A stretch of DNA of 48,757 nt from an uncultured Gemmatimonadota bacterium (GTDB lineage: Bacteria > Latescibacterota > UBA2968 > UBA8231): contig CAITNQ010000352.1 in NCBI GenBank assembly GCA_903893785.1, positions 1 to 48,757 of the forward strand, read 5' to 3'. The position numbers and the translations under genes are program-made. The first letter of the stretch is position 1. Each line of letters starts with the position of its first letter. Of this stretch, positions 8,119 through 15,944 are shown one piece after another. The notes beneath the pieces are model-generated. The model ran no database searches, was not told where the DNA came from, and worked only from the letters and a program-made list of their open reading frames with translations.

Positions 8119-9063
8119 ATGATGACGCTGGGCGAACGCATCCGTCAATACCGCGAAGCCAACCGGATGACCGTGCGGCAGCTGGCCAACGAAGCCGGCA
8201 TGTCGCACAGTTCACTGACCCGACTCGAGTTGGGCAGCACCCGCGGTGTGAACTCGGACAACCTGGTCGCGCTGGCCCGGGCCCTGCGGGTGTCCGTCGA
8301 CGAGTTGGTGCGCCCGGGTGACGAACTGCCGCTGCCCAACCCCGGCCGGATCTCGCTAGATGCCTACCCGTACCCGGCCTTTGCCGTGCGCGATGACCGC
8401 ATCGCGGCCGTCAATGCCGATCTGCTGCAGCTGGTGGGCTGGTCAGAAACCGAACTGGTCGGCGCCCTGACGACGCAGGCGTGCTTTCGCTACCCCCACA
8501 GCCCGTACCAGGACACGGATCTGCTGATCACTGTGCAGGGCGATATTCATGTCCATCACCGTGTGCGTCCGGCCAGCCTGCCTGACGGGATTGCGGTGCA
8601 CCTCATCCACCTGTGCACTGTGCAGGCCATCGCCGAGGCCGTGGCCTCGCTCAAGACCCTGATCATTGGTTCCGGGGCTGGCCTGGCCCGGGGCTTCGGC
8701 TGGGCCTGCCTGACCATGCGCCGCTTTGGCATGCGTGGTGCCTCCATCTGGGTGGTCGACCCGGCAACCGGCAGCGGGTGGGCCGAGATCAACAAGGAGT
8801 TCCACACCGAACCCCCTTTGGATGCCTGGCACCTGGGCCAACTGCGAAGGTGTTACGACCTGGCCGAGCCCTGCGAGTATTTCCTCCCCGGCGTGCGGGA
8901 GGACGGCTCCCCCTGGCCGCTGGGGTACCCGCGCCGCGCTCTGGGTCTGCGCGTTGGCAGCGAGGTGGTCTGCTTCGGGTGGGCGGGCGACTTGACGCTG
9001 TCCGGGTTCCTGGAACTGGCGCGCGCGATGGCGCACGAACTCGTACCGCTGCCGCGCCCCTGA
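8119..9063 (+). CDS. XRE-family regulator with PAS-like and GAF-like sensor domains
   Basis: A 314-residue protein. Residues ~1-62 are a Cro/CI-type helix-turn-helix (TLGERIRQYREANRMTVRQL, then NEAGMSHSSLTRLELGS and VALARALRVSVDELV). Residues ~75-180 resemble a PAS fold (YPAFAVRDDRIAAVNADLLQ, LVGWSETELVGAL). Residues ~190-310 look like a GAF-type sensor (GWACLTMRRFGMRGASIWVV ... ALGLRVGSEVVCFGWAG). It probably binds DNA in response to a small molecule or redox signal; the ligand is unknown. GGAGGT at 8109-8114 supports ATG 8119 or the adjacent ATG 8122. The phased repeats at 9191-9306 downstream are possible targets. HTH is certain; the sensor domain names are inference from pattern. Confidence 0.8.
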   Translation: MMTLGERIRQYREANRMTVRQLANEAGMSHSSLTRLELGSTRGVNSDNLVALARALRVSVDELVRPGDELPLPNPGRISLDAYPYPAFAVRDDRIAAVNADLLQLVGWSETELVGALTTQACFRYPHSPYQDTDLLITVQGDIHVHHRVRPASLPDGIAVHLIHLCTVQAIAEAVASLKTLIIGSGAGLARGFGWACLTMRRFGMRGASIWVVDPATGSGWAEINKEFHTEPPLDAWHLGQLRRCYDLAEPCEYFLPGVREDGSPWPLGYPRRALGLRVGSEVVCFGWAGDLTLSGFLELARAMAHELVPLPRP

Positions 9064-9190
9064 TCTGCCATCGGCAGTTCGGAGAAGCCTGTCTTCCCGG
9101 TGGCCTGCTGCGGACCCCGCCTCCGCAGGGCGTCGACGCGGGCATGCAGCCGGGAGTCCCTGGGTCACCTCATTGCTCCATCCCCCTCGC

Positions 9191-9306
9191 TTGGTCTGTT
9201 TTTGCACCAAGGTTGGTCCATTTATGCACCACACCGCGCCAATCTTGGTCTAATTGTGCACCGCGTCGCCGCCATTGCGCCTTTGGCGTTAGTCGTTTCT
9301 GCACCA
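9191..9306. repeat. Four phased TTGGTC-N6-TGCACCA elements
   Basis: Copies start at 9191, 9213, 9245 and 9289 (the last reads TTAGTC with a 5-bp gap). Each has outer inverted ends, TTGGT at left and ACCA at right, so each is a partial dyad as well as a direct repeat. Start-to-start distances are 22, 32 and 44 bp, close to two, three and four helical turns. The array fills the gap between the XRE regulator and the receiver-like gene at 9494. It could be an operator array or a relic end of an IS21-type element, whose ends carry multiple short repeats. The rest of 9064-9493 shows no gene. Confidence 0.75.
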
Positions 9307-9493
9307 GTCAGCCGTGCTTCCACGAGGCCTGCATCTCATTGCCAGTCAAAGGCTTGCGCCATTGGGCCGAGTTCCCGATGTTTGTGGAGAGCAACGTCGG
9401 CGTCCGGGGCGCAGCAGGCGGAGGTACCCGCGTGTCCGCGCGCCGCTGTCGGCGTTTCCCGGTCGCGTTGCGGCCGGCCTCCAGGGGAGAGCA

Positions 9494-9874
9494 ATGGCGC
9501 GCAGAGCACTTTGGTTCGGCCAGGACCTGGCGGTGCGGCTGCCTCTGGAGCGAGCTCTGCGATCACGTGGCTACACGGTGGCGGTGGTGGACAGTGCCAA
9601 TGCCACCCCGCCGGAGCCGGAACCTGGTAGCCTGCAGGTGGTGCTGATCGACCTGGACGCGGCCGGTGCCGAACGGGCCGCGGCGCTTGAACTCGGCCAG
9701 CGCGAGCGGGTCCAAGGCGGTTACGTGGGCCTGCTGTCGGCCAACTGGCCGCGCCCGGAGCGCCTGCGGGCGGAACGCTCCGGCATGCGTCCGTTCCTCA
9801 AGCCCGTTTTCCCCGGCCACCTCGATGCGTGGCTCCACGACCTAGAGCAGACGCCCGGCCCGTCTCCGGGATGA
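9494..9874 (+). CDS. Small receiver-like protein (copy A)
   Basis: A 126-residue protein resembling a single response-regulator receiver domain. LQVVLIDLDAAG (residues ~50-60) sits where the phospho-accepting Asp is expected, and FLKPVFPGHLDAWLHDLEQ near the C-terminus holds the conserved Lys-Pro. The usual N-terminal acidic pair is poorly preserved (WFGQDL). ATG 9494 has GGGGAG upstream at good spacing. It shares the segment WP-x2-ER-x-RA and the PVFPG-x4-WLHD ending with the minus-strand protein at 12151-12546. No histidine kinase is in the window. A phosphorylation role is uncertain. Confidence 0.7.
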   Translation: MARRALWFGQDLAVRLPLERALRSRGYTVAVVDSANATPPEPEPGSLQVVLIDLDAAGAERAAALELGQRERVQGGYVGLLSANWPRPERLRAERSGMRPFLKPVFPGHLDAWLHDLEQTPGPSPG

Positions 9875-9935
9875 TGCCCCCGGCCTCCACGGGACAGATC
9901 CCGGCCCTGGCCGGCAACTCCGGCGCTGTCGATCC

Positions 9936-10385
9936 GTGACCCGCTGTCGTCAAGCATGGCGCTGGGTATTTCTGCTCGGCGTCAGTGCCGTCGCTGTGGT
10001 GTTGAGGCCCCTGCGGACAGACGGTCAGGCGGCAGACCCGGCGTCGGCGCCCGAAGTTCTGCCGCAGGAAGTGGCCGAGATGCGCCGCTTGCTGGTGCTG
10101 CGGCAGATGTCGCCGGCCATGGTGCACCTGCTCAAGCGCGGCATCCCGGAACTGACCACGGTTCCCGCGACCCGGTTGTCACCCCTCCAGCGGGTCCTGC
10201 TGGCCCAGGCGACCGGGCTGCCGGAGGCCCAATTGGGGTCATTTCGATGGGTTGCGTTCGGCGCCGCGCCGGTTGACTCGGTTGGGCACCGCACGGCGTT
10301 CACCGTGTGGCCGACGGCGGGCGCGGCAGGCACTCGGCCGGTGGTCGTGACCGTCGATGGCGCGGGGCGCTGGCAGCGCCGCTGA
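9936..10385 (+). CDS. Hypothetical secreted or membrane-anchored protein
   Basis: I do not recognise this 149-residue protein. It starts at GTG 9936 with no strong ribosome binding site. The first ~30 residues look like a signal sequence (RQAWRWVFLLGVSAVAVVL, then an Ala/Asp-rich stretch). The mature part includes EVLPQEVAEMRRLLVLRQMS and a beta-rich C-terminus ending TRPVVVTVDGAGRWQRR. Codon use is strongly G/C at third positions as in true genes here. It lies 61 bp after receiver-like copy A and is probably co-transcribed with it, and is convergent with the mannonate-dehydratase-like gene. Confidence 0.5.
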   Translation: MTRCRQAWRWVFLLGVSAVAVVLRPLRTDGQAADPASAPEVLPQEVAEMRRLLVLRQMSPAMVHLLKRGIPELTTVPATRLSPLQRVLLAQATGLPEAQLGSFRWVAFGAAPVDSVGHRTAFTVWPTAGAAGTRPVVVTVDGAGRWQRR

Positions 10386-10425
10386 CCTTTGGTTCTGAGC
10401 CCAACGACCGGCAGCAGTGTGGTTT

Positions 10426-10450
10426 CCGACCCGGATCCCCGGCGGGTCGG
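10426..10450. terminator. Hairpin between convergent genes
   Basis: CCGACCCG (10426-10433) pairs perfectly with CGGGTCGG (10443-10450) across a 9-base loop, in the gap between the convergent genes ending at 10385 (+) and 10511 (-). No long T-run flanks it, so it would be a weak or factor-assisted bidirectional terminator. Confidence 0.4.
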
Positions 10451-10510
10451 ACCGCGCCACTGACGCGCGCCCTCAGGCGGCGGCGCCCGGACCGACGACG
10501 TCCCGCGTTT

Positions 10511-11977
10511 TCACCCGCCCCCGGCGTCGGCCGCGGCACGGACCGCGACCCCCGATTGGACGCGAGCCCGCAGGTATCCCAGAGCAAATGCCTGGGCCTG
10601 GTGGGGCCAATCAGGCGCTCCGGGCCGCGGCGCTGGCCGCTCGACGACGATCACGTCGGTGCCCTCAGGCCGGTTCAACGCCTGCTCCAGTTGACGCGTC
10701 TGAGCGCTGTCGGCCCAGTCTCGGGCAGTGTACGCGACACGCGGTAGGGGTGGGGAAGGGCGGTGATCTGGATTCCCCTCGGCGGATGTCAAGGTAGCCG
10801 CAGCGTCCATCACGAGGGGTAGGCTGATCCGGCTGACCCGGTTCCGCACGGCCGGGGCAATGGTCGCGGCGCCCTGGTGCGGCGCGACCATGTCAGCCCC
10901 CAACTGCTGCGCCAGCATCAGGTCTTCATCCTGTTCGAGACAGGCCGCCATGGCCAGGCGCGGTGCTGCGGGGAGGTCGGCTGCCGGATGTGTTCCGCCA
11001 GCGGCGGCCAGGCCGCGCATGTAGCCAATCTCAAACGCGAACCCGCGGTGGGCGTGACGGTTGTCGCCGGCGACCCACGGCGTGTGGTCGGCGCGTAGCA
11101 GCCCCTCGAAGCCCACCTCGCGGTATGCCCCGAAGGCAGCCTGCATATCGGTGTCGCCCTCGTCCATGAACACTTCCGTGAACCGCGGCACTGTCCCCTG
11201 GGTGTCGCGGAAATGGGCGAAGTGGATCTTGCCGAGCCGGCCGAACTGGCGGATCGCCGCGACCACGTCGACGCCGGGCATCTCCGACACCGTGCCCTGG
11301 CAGAAATCGAGGCCGTTGGCCGGGCTGGGGACGCATTCGACCAGGCGCAGGAGGTCCTCGGCCCGGCTCAGGATGCGTGCCACGCCCAGAAACGAGCCGA
11401 TGGGTGCGTCATCGGGATGAGCCGCCAACCTGACGCCGGCTGCCTCTGCCGCCGGCAGCACCCGGCGCAGGAAGTACTCCAGGTTGGCCCACATCTGCTC
11501 GGTGGTGACCTCGATATCGGGCAGGTGTACAGGCCGCTCCGGGCGCCAGGGGCCGCGCCAGTCCAGCGCCGCGGCAGGGGCGCGATGGGCTGCCTCCAGG
11601 TCGAAGAGGCGTTCGAGGGCGCCGCCGCGGCCGCGCACCTGGTCCGTGCTGATGCCGCCCAGGGCCATCCAGTGGTAACCCAGAACGGGGATGCCAACCT
11701 TACCCAGGTTGGCCAGGGTGCGGCAGTAGTTGTCGATCTGCTGGTCGCGGCCGGGCAGGCCGAACATCACCCGGTCATAGAAGGAGATGGGCACATTCTC
11801 GACGGCCCCTAACCTCAGACCACGCGCTGTGAAGAAGTCGACGGCCTGCTGCAGCGTGGCCAGGTCCAGATACCCGGTGGGGGTTTCGGGGCCGCCCCAG
11901 ACGATGTGCCGGACTCCCACTCGGCGAGCAAACGCCGCTTCCTCCTCGGTGGTGCCGATTTGCAGCGCGATTTCCAT
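10511..11977 (-). CDS. Mannonate dehydratase family protein with C-terminal extension
   Basis: Mannonate dehydratase (UxuA) converts D-mannonate to 2-keto-3-deoxygluconate in hexuronate breakdown. Residues ~1-325 match the family TIM barrel: HPDDAP at 187-192, CQGT with C226, IHFAHFRD at 251-258, and RADHTPW around 296-301, positions where family metal and substrate ligands lie. Usual length is about 340-400; this protein is 488 residues. The extra ~150 residues (LAMAACLEQDEDLMLAQQLG onward) resemble the first strands of another barrel and may be a degenerate second domain. Substrate could be another sugar acid. No kduD/kdgK neighbours are seen, but a uronate-dehydrogenase-like gene lies at 18.8 kb. 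Confidence 0.82.
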   Translation of the reverse strand: MEIALQIGTTEEEAAFARRVGVRHIVWGGPETPTGYLDLATLQQAVDFFTARGLRLGAVENVPISFYDRVMFGLPGRDQQIDNYCRTLANLGKVGIPVLGYHWMALGGISTDQVRGRGGALERLFDLEAAHRAPAAALDWRGPWRPERPVHLPDIEVTTEQMWANLEYFLRRVLPAAEAAGVRLAAHPDDAPIGSFLGVARILSRAEDLLRLVECVPSPANGLDFCQGTVSEMPGVDVVAAIRQFGRLGKIHFAHFRDTQGTVPRFTEVFMDEGDTDMQAAFGAYREVGFEGLLRADHTPWVAGDNRHAHRGFAFEIGYMRGLAAAGGTHPAADLPAAPRLAMAACLEQDEDLMLAQQLGADMVAPHQGAATIAPAVRNRVSRISLPLVMDAAATLTSAEGNPDHRPSPPLPRVAYTARDWADSAQTRQLEQALNRPEGTDVIVVERPAPRPGAPDWPHQAQAFALGYLRARVQSGVAVRAAADAGGG

Positions 11978-12150
11978 GGCGGGTCCTGGCGATGGCGGCA
12001 GAGGCTGGGCACGGGCGGGCCACGGCCCCCAAACTGACGGCTACCGCTCGGCTCCGTCAAGCCAGGACCAGCGCGTCTGGCCTCCCCGGCCTTGCTGCGC
12101 CACGACGCAGCCACGGGGCCGCGCTATCGCGAGCCATGTGGCGGTGACGC

Positions 12151-12546
12151 CTAACCGGCCGCGGCGTTGGCGGCGATGTCGTGCAGCCAGTGGTGCACCT
12201 GTCCGGGGAACACGGGTCGGGACAGCGTGTGGACCCCCAGGGCGGCTGCGCGCCGCCGTTCGCGCGCCGGCCACTCATCGGCCATCAGGGCGATGTGACG
12301 GCAGCGGCAACCTCGCGCGCGTTGGGCGGCGATGAACCCGAGGGCGTCACCGTCGCCGAAACCGGTATGGGCCAGGATCAACTCCGCGCAGGGTTCGTGT
12401 TGCGCTTGCGGGCAAGCGGCCGAGCGTGCCAGGCAGCACGGCGGCAAGGCGGCGCACACCCGAACCTGGTATCCGGCCTCGACCAGCACCTCCATCAGGC
12501 GGGTTCGGTGAGTAGGGTCAGAATCGCATAGCCAGGCCACGGCCAT
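12151..12546 (-). CDS. Degenerate receiver-like protein (copy B)
   Basis: A 131-residue protein with the receiver-domain outline: an acidic N-terminal pair in WLCDSDPTHRTRL, a middle strand AELILAHTG where a His-containing stretch replaces the phospho-accepting Asp, and a C-terminus SRPVFPGQVHHWLHDIAA where Arg replaces the conserved Lys. It probably cannot be phosphorylated in the normal way. AGGAGGG seven bases before ATG 12546 is one of the best ribosome binding sites in the window, so expression is likely. It is related to copy A at 9494-9874 through the WP-x2-ER and PVFPG-x4-WLHD segments. Four extra Cys (PPCCLARSAAC, RGCRCRH) are unusual and could bind metal; that is speculation. Confidence 0.7.
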   Translation of the reverse strand: MAVAWLCDSDPTHRTRLMEVLVEAGYQVRVCAALPPCCLARSAACPQAQHEPCAELILAHTGFGDGDALGFIAAQRARGCRCRHIALMADEWPARERRRAAALGVHTLSRPVFPGQVHHWLHDIAANAAAG

Positions 12547-13345
12547 GGCCAGTCCCTCCTGCGTTCGTTAGCGTCACCACATCTGCTGCGGCCAGGCGCA
12601 GGTGCAGCCCGCGTTGTCGCGCCGTCGACTCACGCACGGCTGGCTCTGGCCGCAGGTATCGGCACGGCGGCCGCGGTGGGCGACGGCGACGCGTCCGGTC
12701 CTTCACCTGCAAAGAGCCAGTCCGGCTTGTCCGGGTTAGCCGCGCGTCCCCGGGGTCGGCGTCGACCTGGAGGGCCCCACGGCCCGCTGCCCTGATTCCA
12801 GTCCCCCACCCATGGACGGCCCTGGCGACCTGCCGGGGTTCCGGCAACCGCAATCAGCGGTTGTTGCGGTGCCCGTTGTCGCGCCCGCTGTCGCCAGTCG
12901 TCGTACGGGGTTCGGTCGCTTATATGGACCCGGTCCACCCAGCCGAGGTTACCTCGGCTGGGCGTGCATCGTCGTCTTTTTTGCCAGCGCGCGAGCGAGG
13001 GCCGATGCCCAGCGGGTCCGGTCTGCGGGCGCCGCGGTTCGCTGGCTTCGCCCCGGCGGCGCGTGGGCGCGGCAGGCTCCGGGGCGGCGAGGCCGTCGGA
13101 GCGCCTGGGCGCGGTTCCTGGTCGACCGGCTGAAGGCGTGCGCGTGCTGGCGCCCTGCGGCGACATGCTCCCGCCGCGGGTTGACCCGGTGACCTGCCAG
13201 GACGGGGCGGCATCCCGCCGCGACGGGCGTCCAGGCTGGCACCCGTTGGACCCAGGTCACCCGAGGGGCTCGGTCGGGCGCCGGCCCACCCCAGAGCCTG
13301 GTGTCAGGGACTCCATGCCATGCGCTGGGTGTCGCAACTCCGGGT
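12547..13345. other. Non-coding divergent intergenic region
   Basis: About 800 bp between the divergently read receiver-like gene and the MFS gene hold no convincing ORF; the open frames present are Arg/Pro/Gly-rich without start signals. The main structure is the pair of adjoining palindromes at 12924-12961. Confidence 0.5.
12924..12961. repeat. Two abutting palindromes
   Basis: TGGACC-C-GGTCCA (12924-12936) is followed without a gap by a second dyad with perfect 11-bp arms, 12937-12947 and 12951-12961, around the loop TTA. A run TTTTTT occurs 15 bases later (about 12977). Read on plus this could be a terminator-like hairpin; as DNA it could be a paired operator. Confidence 0.55.
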
Positions 13346-13374
13346 TTGGCCGGGCTCTCGGTGCGGCGCATATT
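13346..13374 (+). promoter_or_regulatory. Promoter candidate for MFS gene
   Basis: TTGGCC (13346-13351), 17-bp spacer, CATATT (13369-13374), 90 bp before the MFS start codon. Both hexamers match sigma70 consensus at four of six positions. Confidence 0.4.
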
Positions 13375-13463
13375 GCTTGGCCCGGGCCGGCGGGGGGTGC
13401 CGGCCCGCGGCCGCGCATGCTCGGCCGGGACACGACGGCACATACCGCCAAGGGATGACCTGC

Positions 13464-14690
13464 ATGAACGGAACTGTCTCAAGGGGTGCGGTGGTTCTGG
13501 CCGTGGTGGCGGCGGCACTGGGCTTCTTCGTCGACGCCTACGACCTGCTGCTGTTCAGCATTGTCCGCAACACCAGCCTGGCAGACTTGGGCCTGGTCGG
13601 CGACCAGCTGCTCGATGTGGGCATCGACCTGCTCAACGCCCAGTTAGTGGGCATGCTCGTTGGCGGTGTGCTCTGGGGCGTATTGGGCGATGTATACGGC
13701 CGCCGCTCGATCCTTTTTGGCTCGATCCTGATGTATTCGGCTGCCACCGTGGCCAACGGGGTGGTCGTGGGTCTGGGCGCCTACGCCGTGTGCCGTTTCG
13801 TGGCCGGGGTGGGCCTGGCCGGAGAACTGGGCGCTGGCGTGACCCTCGTGGCTGAGGTTATGTCGCGTCAGAACCGCGGTTACGGCACCATGGTGGTCGC
13901 CGCCGTGGGTGTGGTCGGGGTGGTGACGGCATCGCTGGTGGGTGACGCGCTGCCCTGGCGGACGGCGTACCTGATCGGCGGCGGCCTGGGCTTCGCCCTG
14001 CTGATCCTCCGTCTGGGCGTGCGCGAATCGAGCCTGTTCGACCAAACCCGGCGCCGGGACGTGGCCAGGGGCCATTTCCTGGCCCTGTGGACGGATGCCG
14101 GTCGCCGTCGGCGCTATCTCTGCCTCATTCTGGTCGCCATGCCCATTTGGTACGCGATCGGCATTCTGGTCACTTTCGCGCCTGAACTGGGCACTGCTCT
14201 CGGTCTGCCCGTGGCGCCCAAGGCCGGCACGGCCATCCTGGTCTACTACCTGAGCCTGACCTTCGGTGACCTGACCAACGGGTACCTGAGCCAGCGCTGG
14301 CAGACGCGCAAACGCACCATCGCTGCCTTCATGCTTCTTTCCGTCGTCTTCGGTGCCGGGTACTTCGTCTTCGGCGGCGCGTCCACGGCGTCTTTCTACG
14401 CCCTGTGCGGCCTGCTCGGATGGTCGTCGGGGTATTGGGCGGTGTTCATCACCACCGCCGCCGAGCAGTTCGGCACCAACCTGCGAGCCACGGTCGCGGT
14501 CACCGCACCCAACTTCGTCCGTGGCTTGACGGCGCTGCTCACGCTGGCGTTCCGGGGGCTCAAGGCCCACGTCGGCACCGTGGGCAGTGCGGCACTCATC
14601 GGCGCCGTGGTGGTGGCCGTGGGCCTGCTGGCCCTGACTCAACTCGAGGAGACCTACGGCCGCGACTTGGACTTCACCGAAAACATATAG
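13464..14690 (+). CDS. MFS transporter (metabolite:H+ symporter type)
   Basis: A 409-residue integral membrane protein with about 12 hydrophobic segments. The start FFVDAYDLLLFS (residues ~21-32) is typical of the MFS branch containing phosphate, sialate and aromatic-acid symporters, and the cytoplasmic loop GDVYGRRS (75-82) is the MFS motif A between helices 2 and 3. FVAGVGLAGELGAGVTLVAE around 105-125 fits helices 4-5 of that branch. ATG 13464 is favoured over ATG 13455 because AAGGG lies nine bases before it. Substrate cannot be read from sequence; neighbours suggest an organic or sugar acid. Confidence 0.88.
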   Translation: MNGTVSRGAVVLAVVAAALGFFVDAYDLLLFSIVRNTSLADLGLVGDQLLDVGIDLLNAQLVGMLVGGVLWGVLGDVYGRRSILFGSILMYSAATVANGVVVGLGAYAVCRFVAGVGLAGELGAGVTLVAEVMSRQNRGYGTMVVAAVGVVGVVTASLVGDALPWRTAYLIGGGLGFALLILRLGVRESSLFDQTRRRDVARGHFLALWTDAGRRRRYLCLILVAMPIWYAIGILVTFAPELGTALGLPVAPKAGTAILVYYLSLTFGDLTNGYLSQRWQTRKRTIAAFMLLSVVFGAGYFVFGGASTASFYALCGLLGWSSGYWAVFITTAAEQFGTNLRATVAVTAPNFVRGLTALLTLAFRGLKAHVGTVGSAALIGAVVVAVGLLALTQLEETYGRDLDFTENI

Positions 14691-14784
14691 GTCCGTGCGG
14701 GCAGGGCCGTGCGGGGCGCGCCCGTAACCGCCGCGGTCCCCCGCGACCGCCTTGGCCGTGACTGCATTCGCGCGGGTCGCCTTG

Positions 14785-14959
14785 CGGGCCGTCCGGGTCG
14801 GCGACGGCCACCCGGGCGCTGACCTGGCCCGTGCGGGCCGCGTGCCGAGTCACGGTGGTTTCCGACCGCGTCAGCCCTGACTGGGTCCGCGCGAGTCGTT
14901 TTCCGGGCCGTCCGGGTCGGCGACGGCCACCCGGGCGCTGACCTGGCCCGTGCGGGCCG
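14785..14959. repeat. 56-bp perfect direct repeat, 119-bp period
   Basis: Bases 14785-14840 and 14904-14959 are identical over 56 bp. The 27 bases before each copy are also related (both contain TGACTG), so the duplicated unit is about 119 bp. Each unit contains short inverted repeats, GGCCGTC/GACGGCC and GGCCCG-TG-CGGGCC, so it would fold in RNA or bind protein as a dyad. It occupies the ~480-bp gap between the MFS gene and the metallo-beta-lactamase gene; no gene was found in that gap. Confidence 0.85.
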
Positions 14960-15170
14960 GCAGCACGGTCGCTGGGCCGCGTGGCACCCCGAGCCGCGGT
15001 CCAGGTCCCCAGCGCCGACGGCGGCGTGGCCCTTGCTCCTGCGGGCGGCAACGGCTATCATCGGGGCCCCGCGACGGTGCCGGGCCCATGGTCGGCCCGG
15101 ACCGCCGCCGCAGGCACGCCAGCGACCTGCCGGATCACCGCCGGAACGGTCGCCAGACACGGGGATGGAG

Positions 15171-15809
15171 ATGGAATACGCCGTCGTTGCGGTGACACCG
15201 CTGCAGCAGAACTGCACGATCCTGTGGTGCCCCACTACCCTTGACGCCGTGGTAGTGGACCCGGGCGGGGACGTACCGTTGATCATGGCTGCGGTGCAGG
15301 AGGCGGGCGTCAAACCGGTCCGCGTGTTGCTGACCCACGCCCACATCGACCATGTCGGTGCGGCCGGTGGCCTGGCCGACCTGCTCGGCGTGCCGATCGA
15401 GGGCCCGGCGGCCGGCGACGGCTTCCTGGTTGAGGCCCTACCGGAACAGAGCCGGATGTTCGGGGTGGAACTGGCCAGGCCCTTCGTCCCGGACCGCTGG
15501 CTCCAAGACGGGGACACAGTCGCCTGCGGCCAGGCCGAGTTGGCCGTGCTGCACTGCCCGGGGCACACACCCGGGCACGTGGTCTATTACTCAGCAGCAG
15601 ATCGGCTGGCGCTGACCGGTGACGTGCTCTTCGAGGGGTCGATCGGCCGCACCGATTTCCCGGGCGGCGATCACCAGGCGTTGCTCGATTCGATCCGCCG
15701 GCAGCTGTGGCCCTTGGGCAATGACGTGGCCTTCGTGCCCGGGCACGGTCCCATGTCCACCCTGGGCCGCGAACGCCGGCACAATCCGTTCGTTGCCGAC
15801 GGCGGCTGA
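15171..15809 (+). CDS. Metallo-beta-lactamase fold hydrolase (glyoxalase II-like, YcbL type)
   Basis: A 212-residue hydrolase of the short glyoxalase II-like group. The N-terminus MEYAVVAVTPLQQNCTILWC matches YcbL-type proteins and fixes ATG 15171 (GGGGA five bases upstream); ATG 15165 in frame is the alternative. Metal ligands are intact: THAHIDH (H56, H58, D60, H61), CPGHTPGH (H132), TGDVLF (D151) and PGHGP (H192). FEGSIGRTDFPGG is a hallmark of the group. Likely a thioesterase acting on lactoylglutathione-like or related thioesters, but the lineage's thiol is unknown so the substrate is open. Confidence 0.9.
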   Translation: MEYAVVAVTPLQQNCTILWCPTTLDAVVVDPGGDVPLIMAAVQEAGVKPVRVLLTHAHIDHVGAAGGLADLLGVPIEGPAAGDGFLVEALPEQSRMFGVELARPFVPDRWLQDGDTVACGQAELAVLHCPGHTPGHVVYYSAADRLALTGDVLFEGSIGRTDFPGGDHQALLDSIRRQLWPLGNDVAFVPGHGPMSTLGRERRHNPFVADGG

Positions 15810-15944
15810 AGAGCTGGCAGTACTTGGGGCGCTGTCACCGCGCCGGTGGGGCGGTGGGCTCGGGTCGGCGACCGGGCGGCGCGGCCCGGGTCGGCCCGTC
15901 TTGGCCGGAGGGCCGTGACCTCCAACCGCCACGGCTGCGCCCGG

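Noticed and set aside
12812..13192. ORFs on both strands in the 12.5-13.3 kb gap
   Set aside because: Arg/Pro/Gly/Ala composition, no start signals, no recognisable motif; typical open frames of GC-rich non-coding DNA.
14674..15051. Minus-strand ORFs containing a repeated peptide (TGQVSARVAVADPDGP type)
   Set aside because: The peptide repeat is produced by the 56-bp DNA repeat in non-coding sequence; no ribosome binding site.
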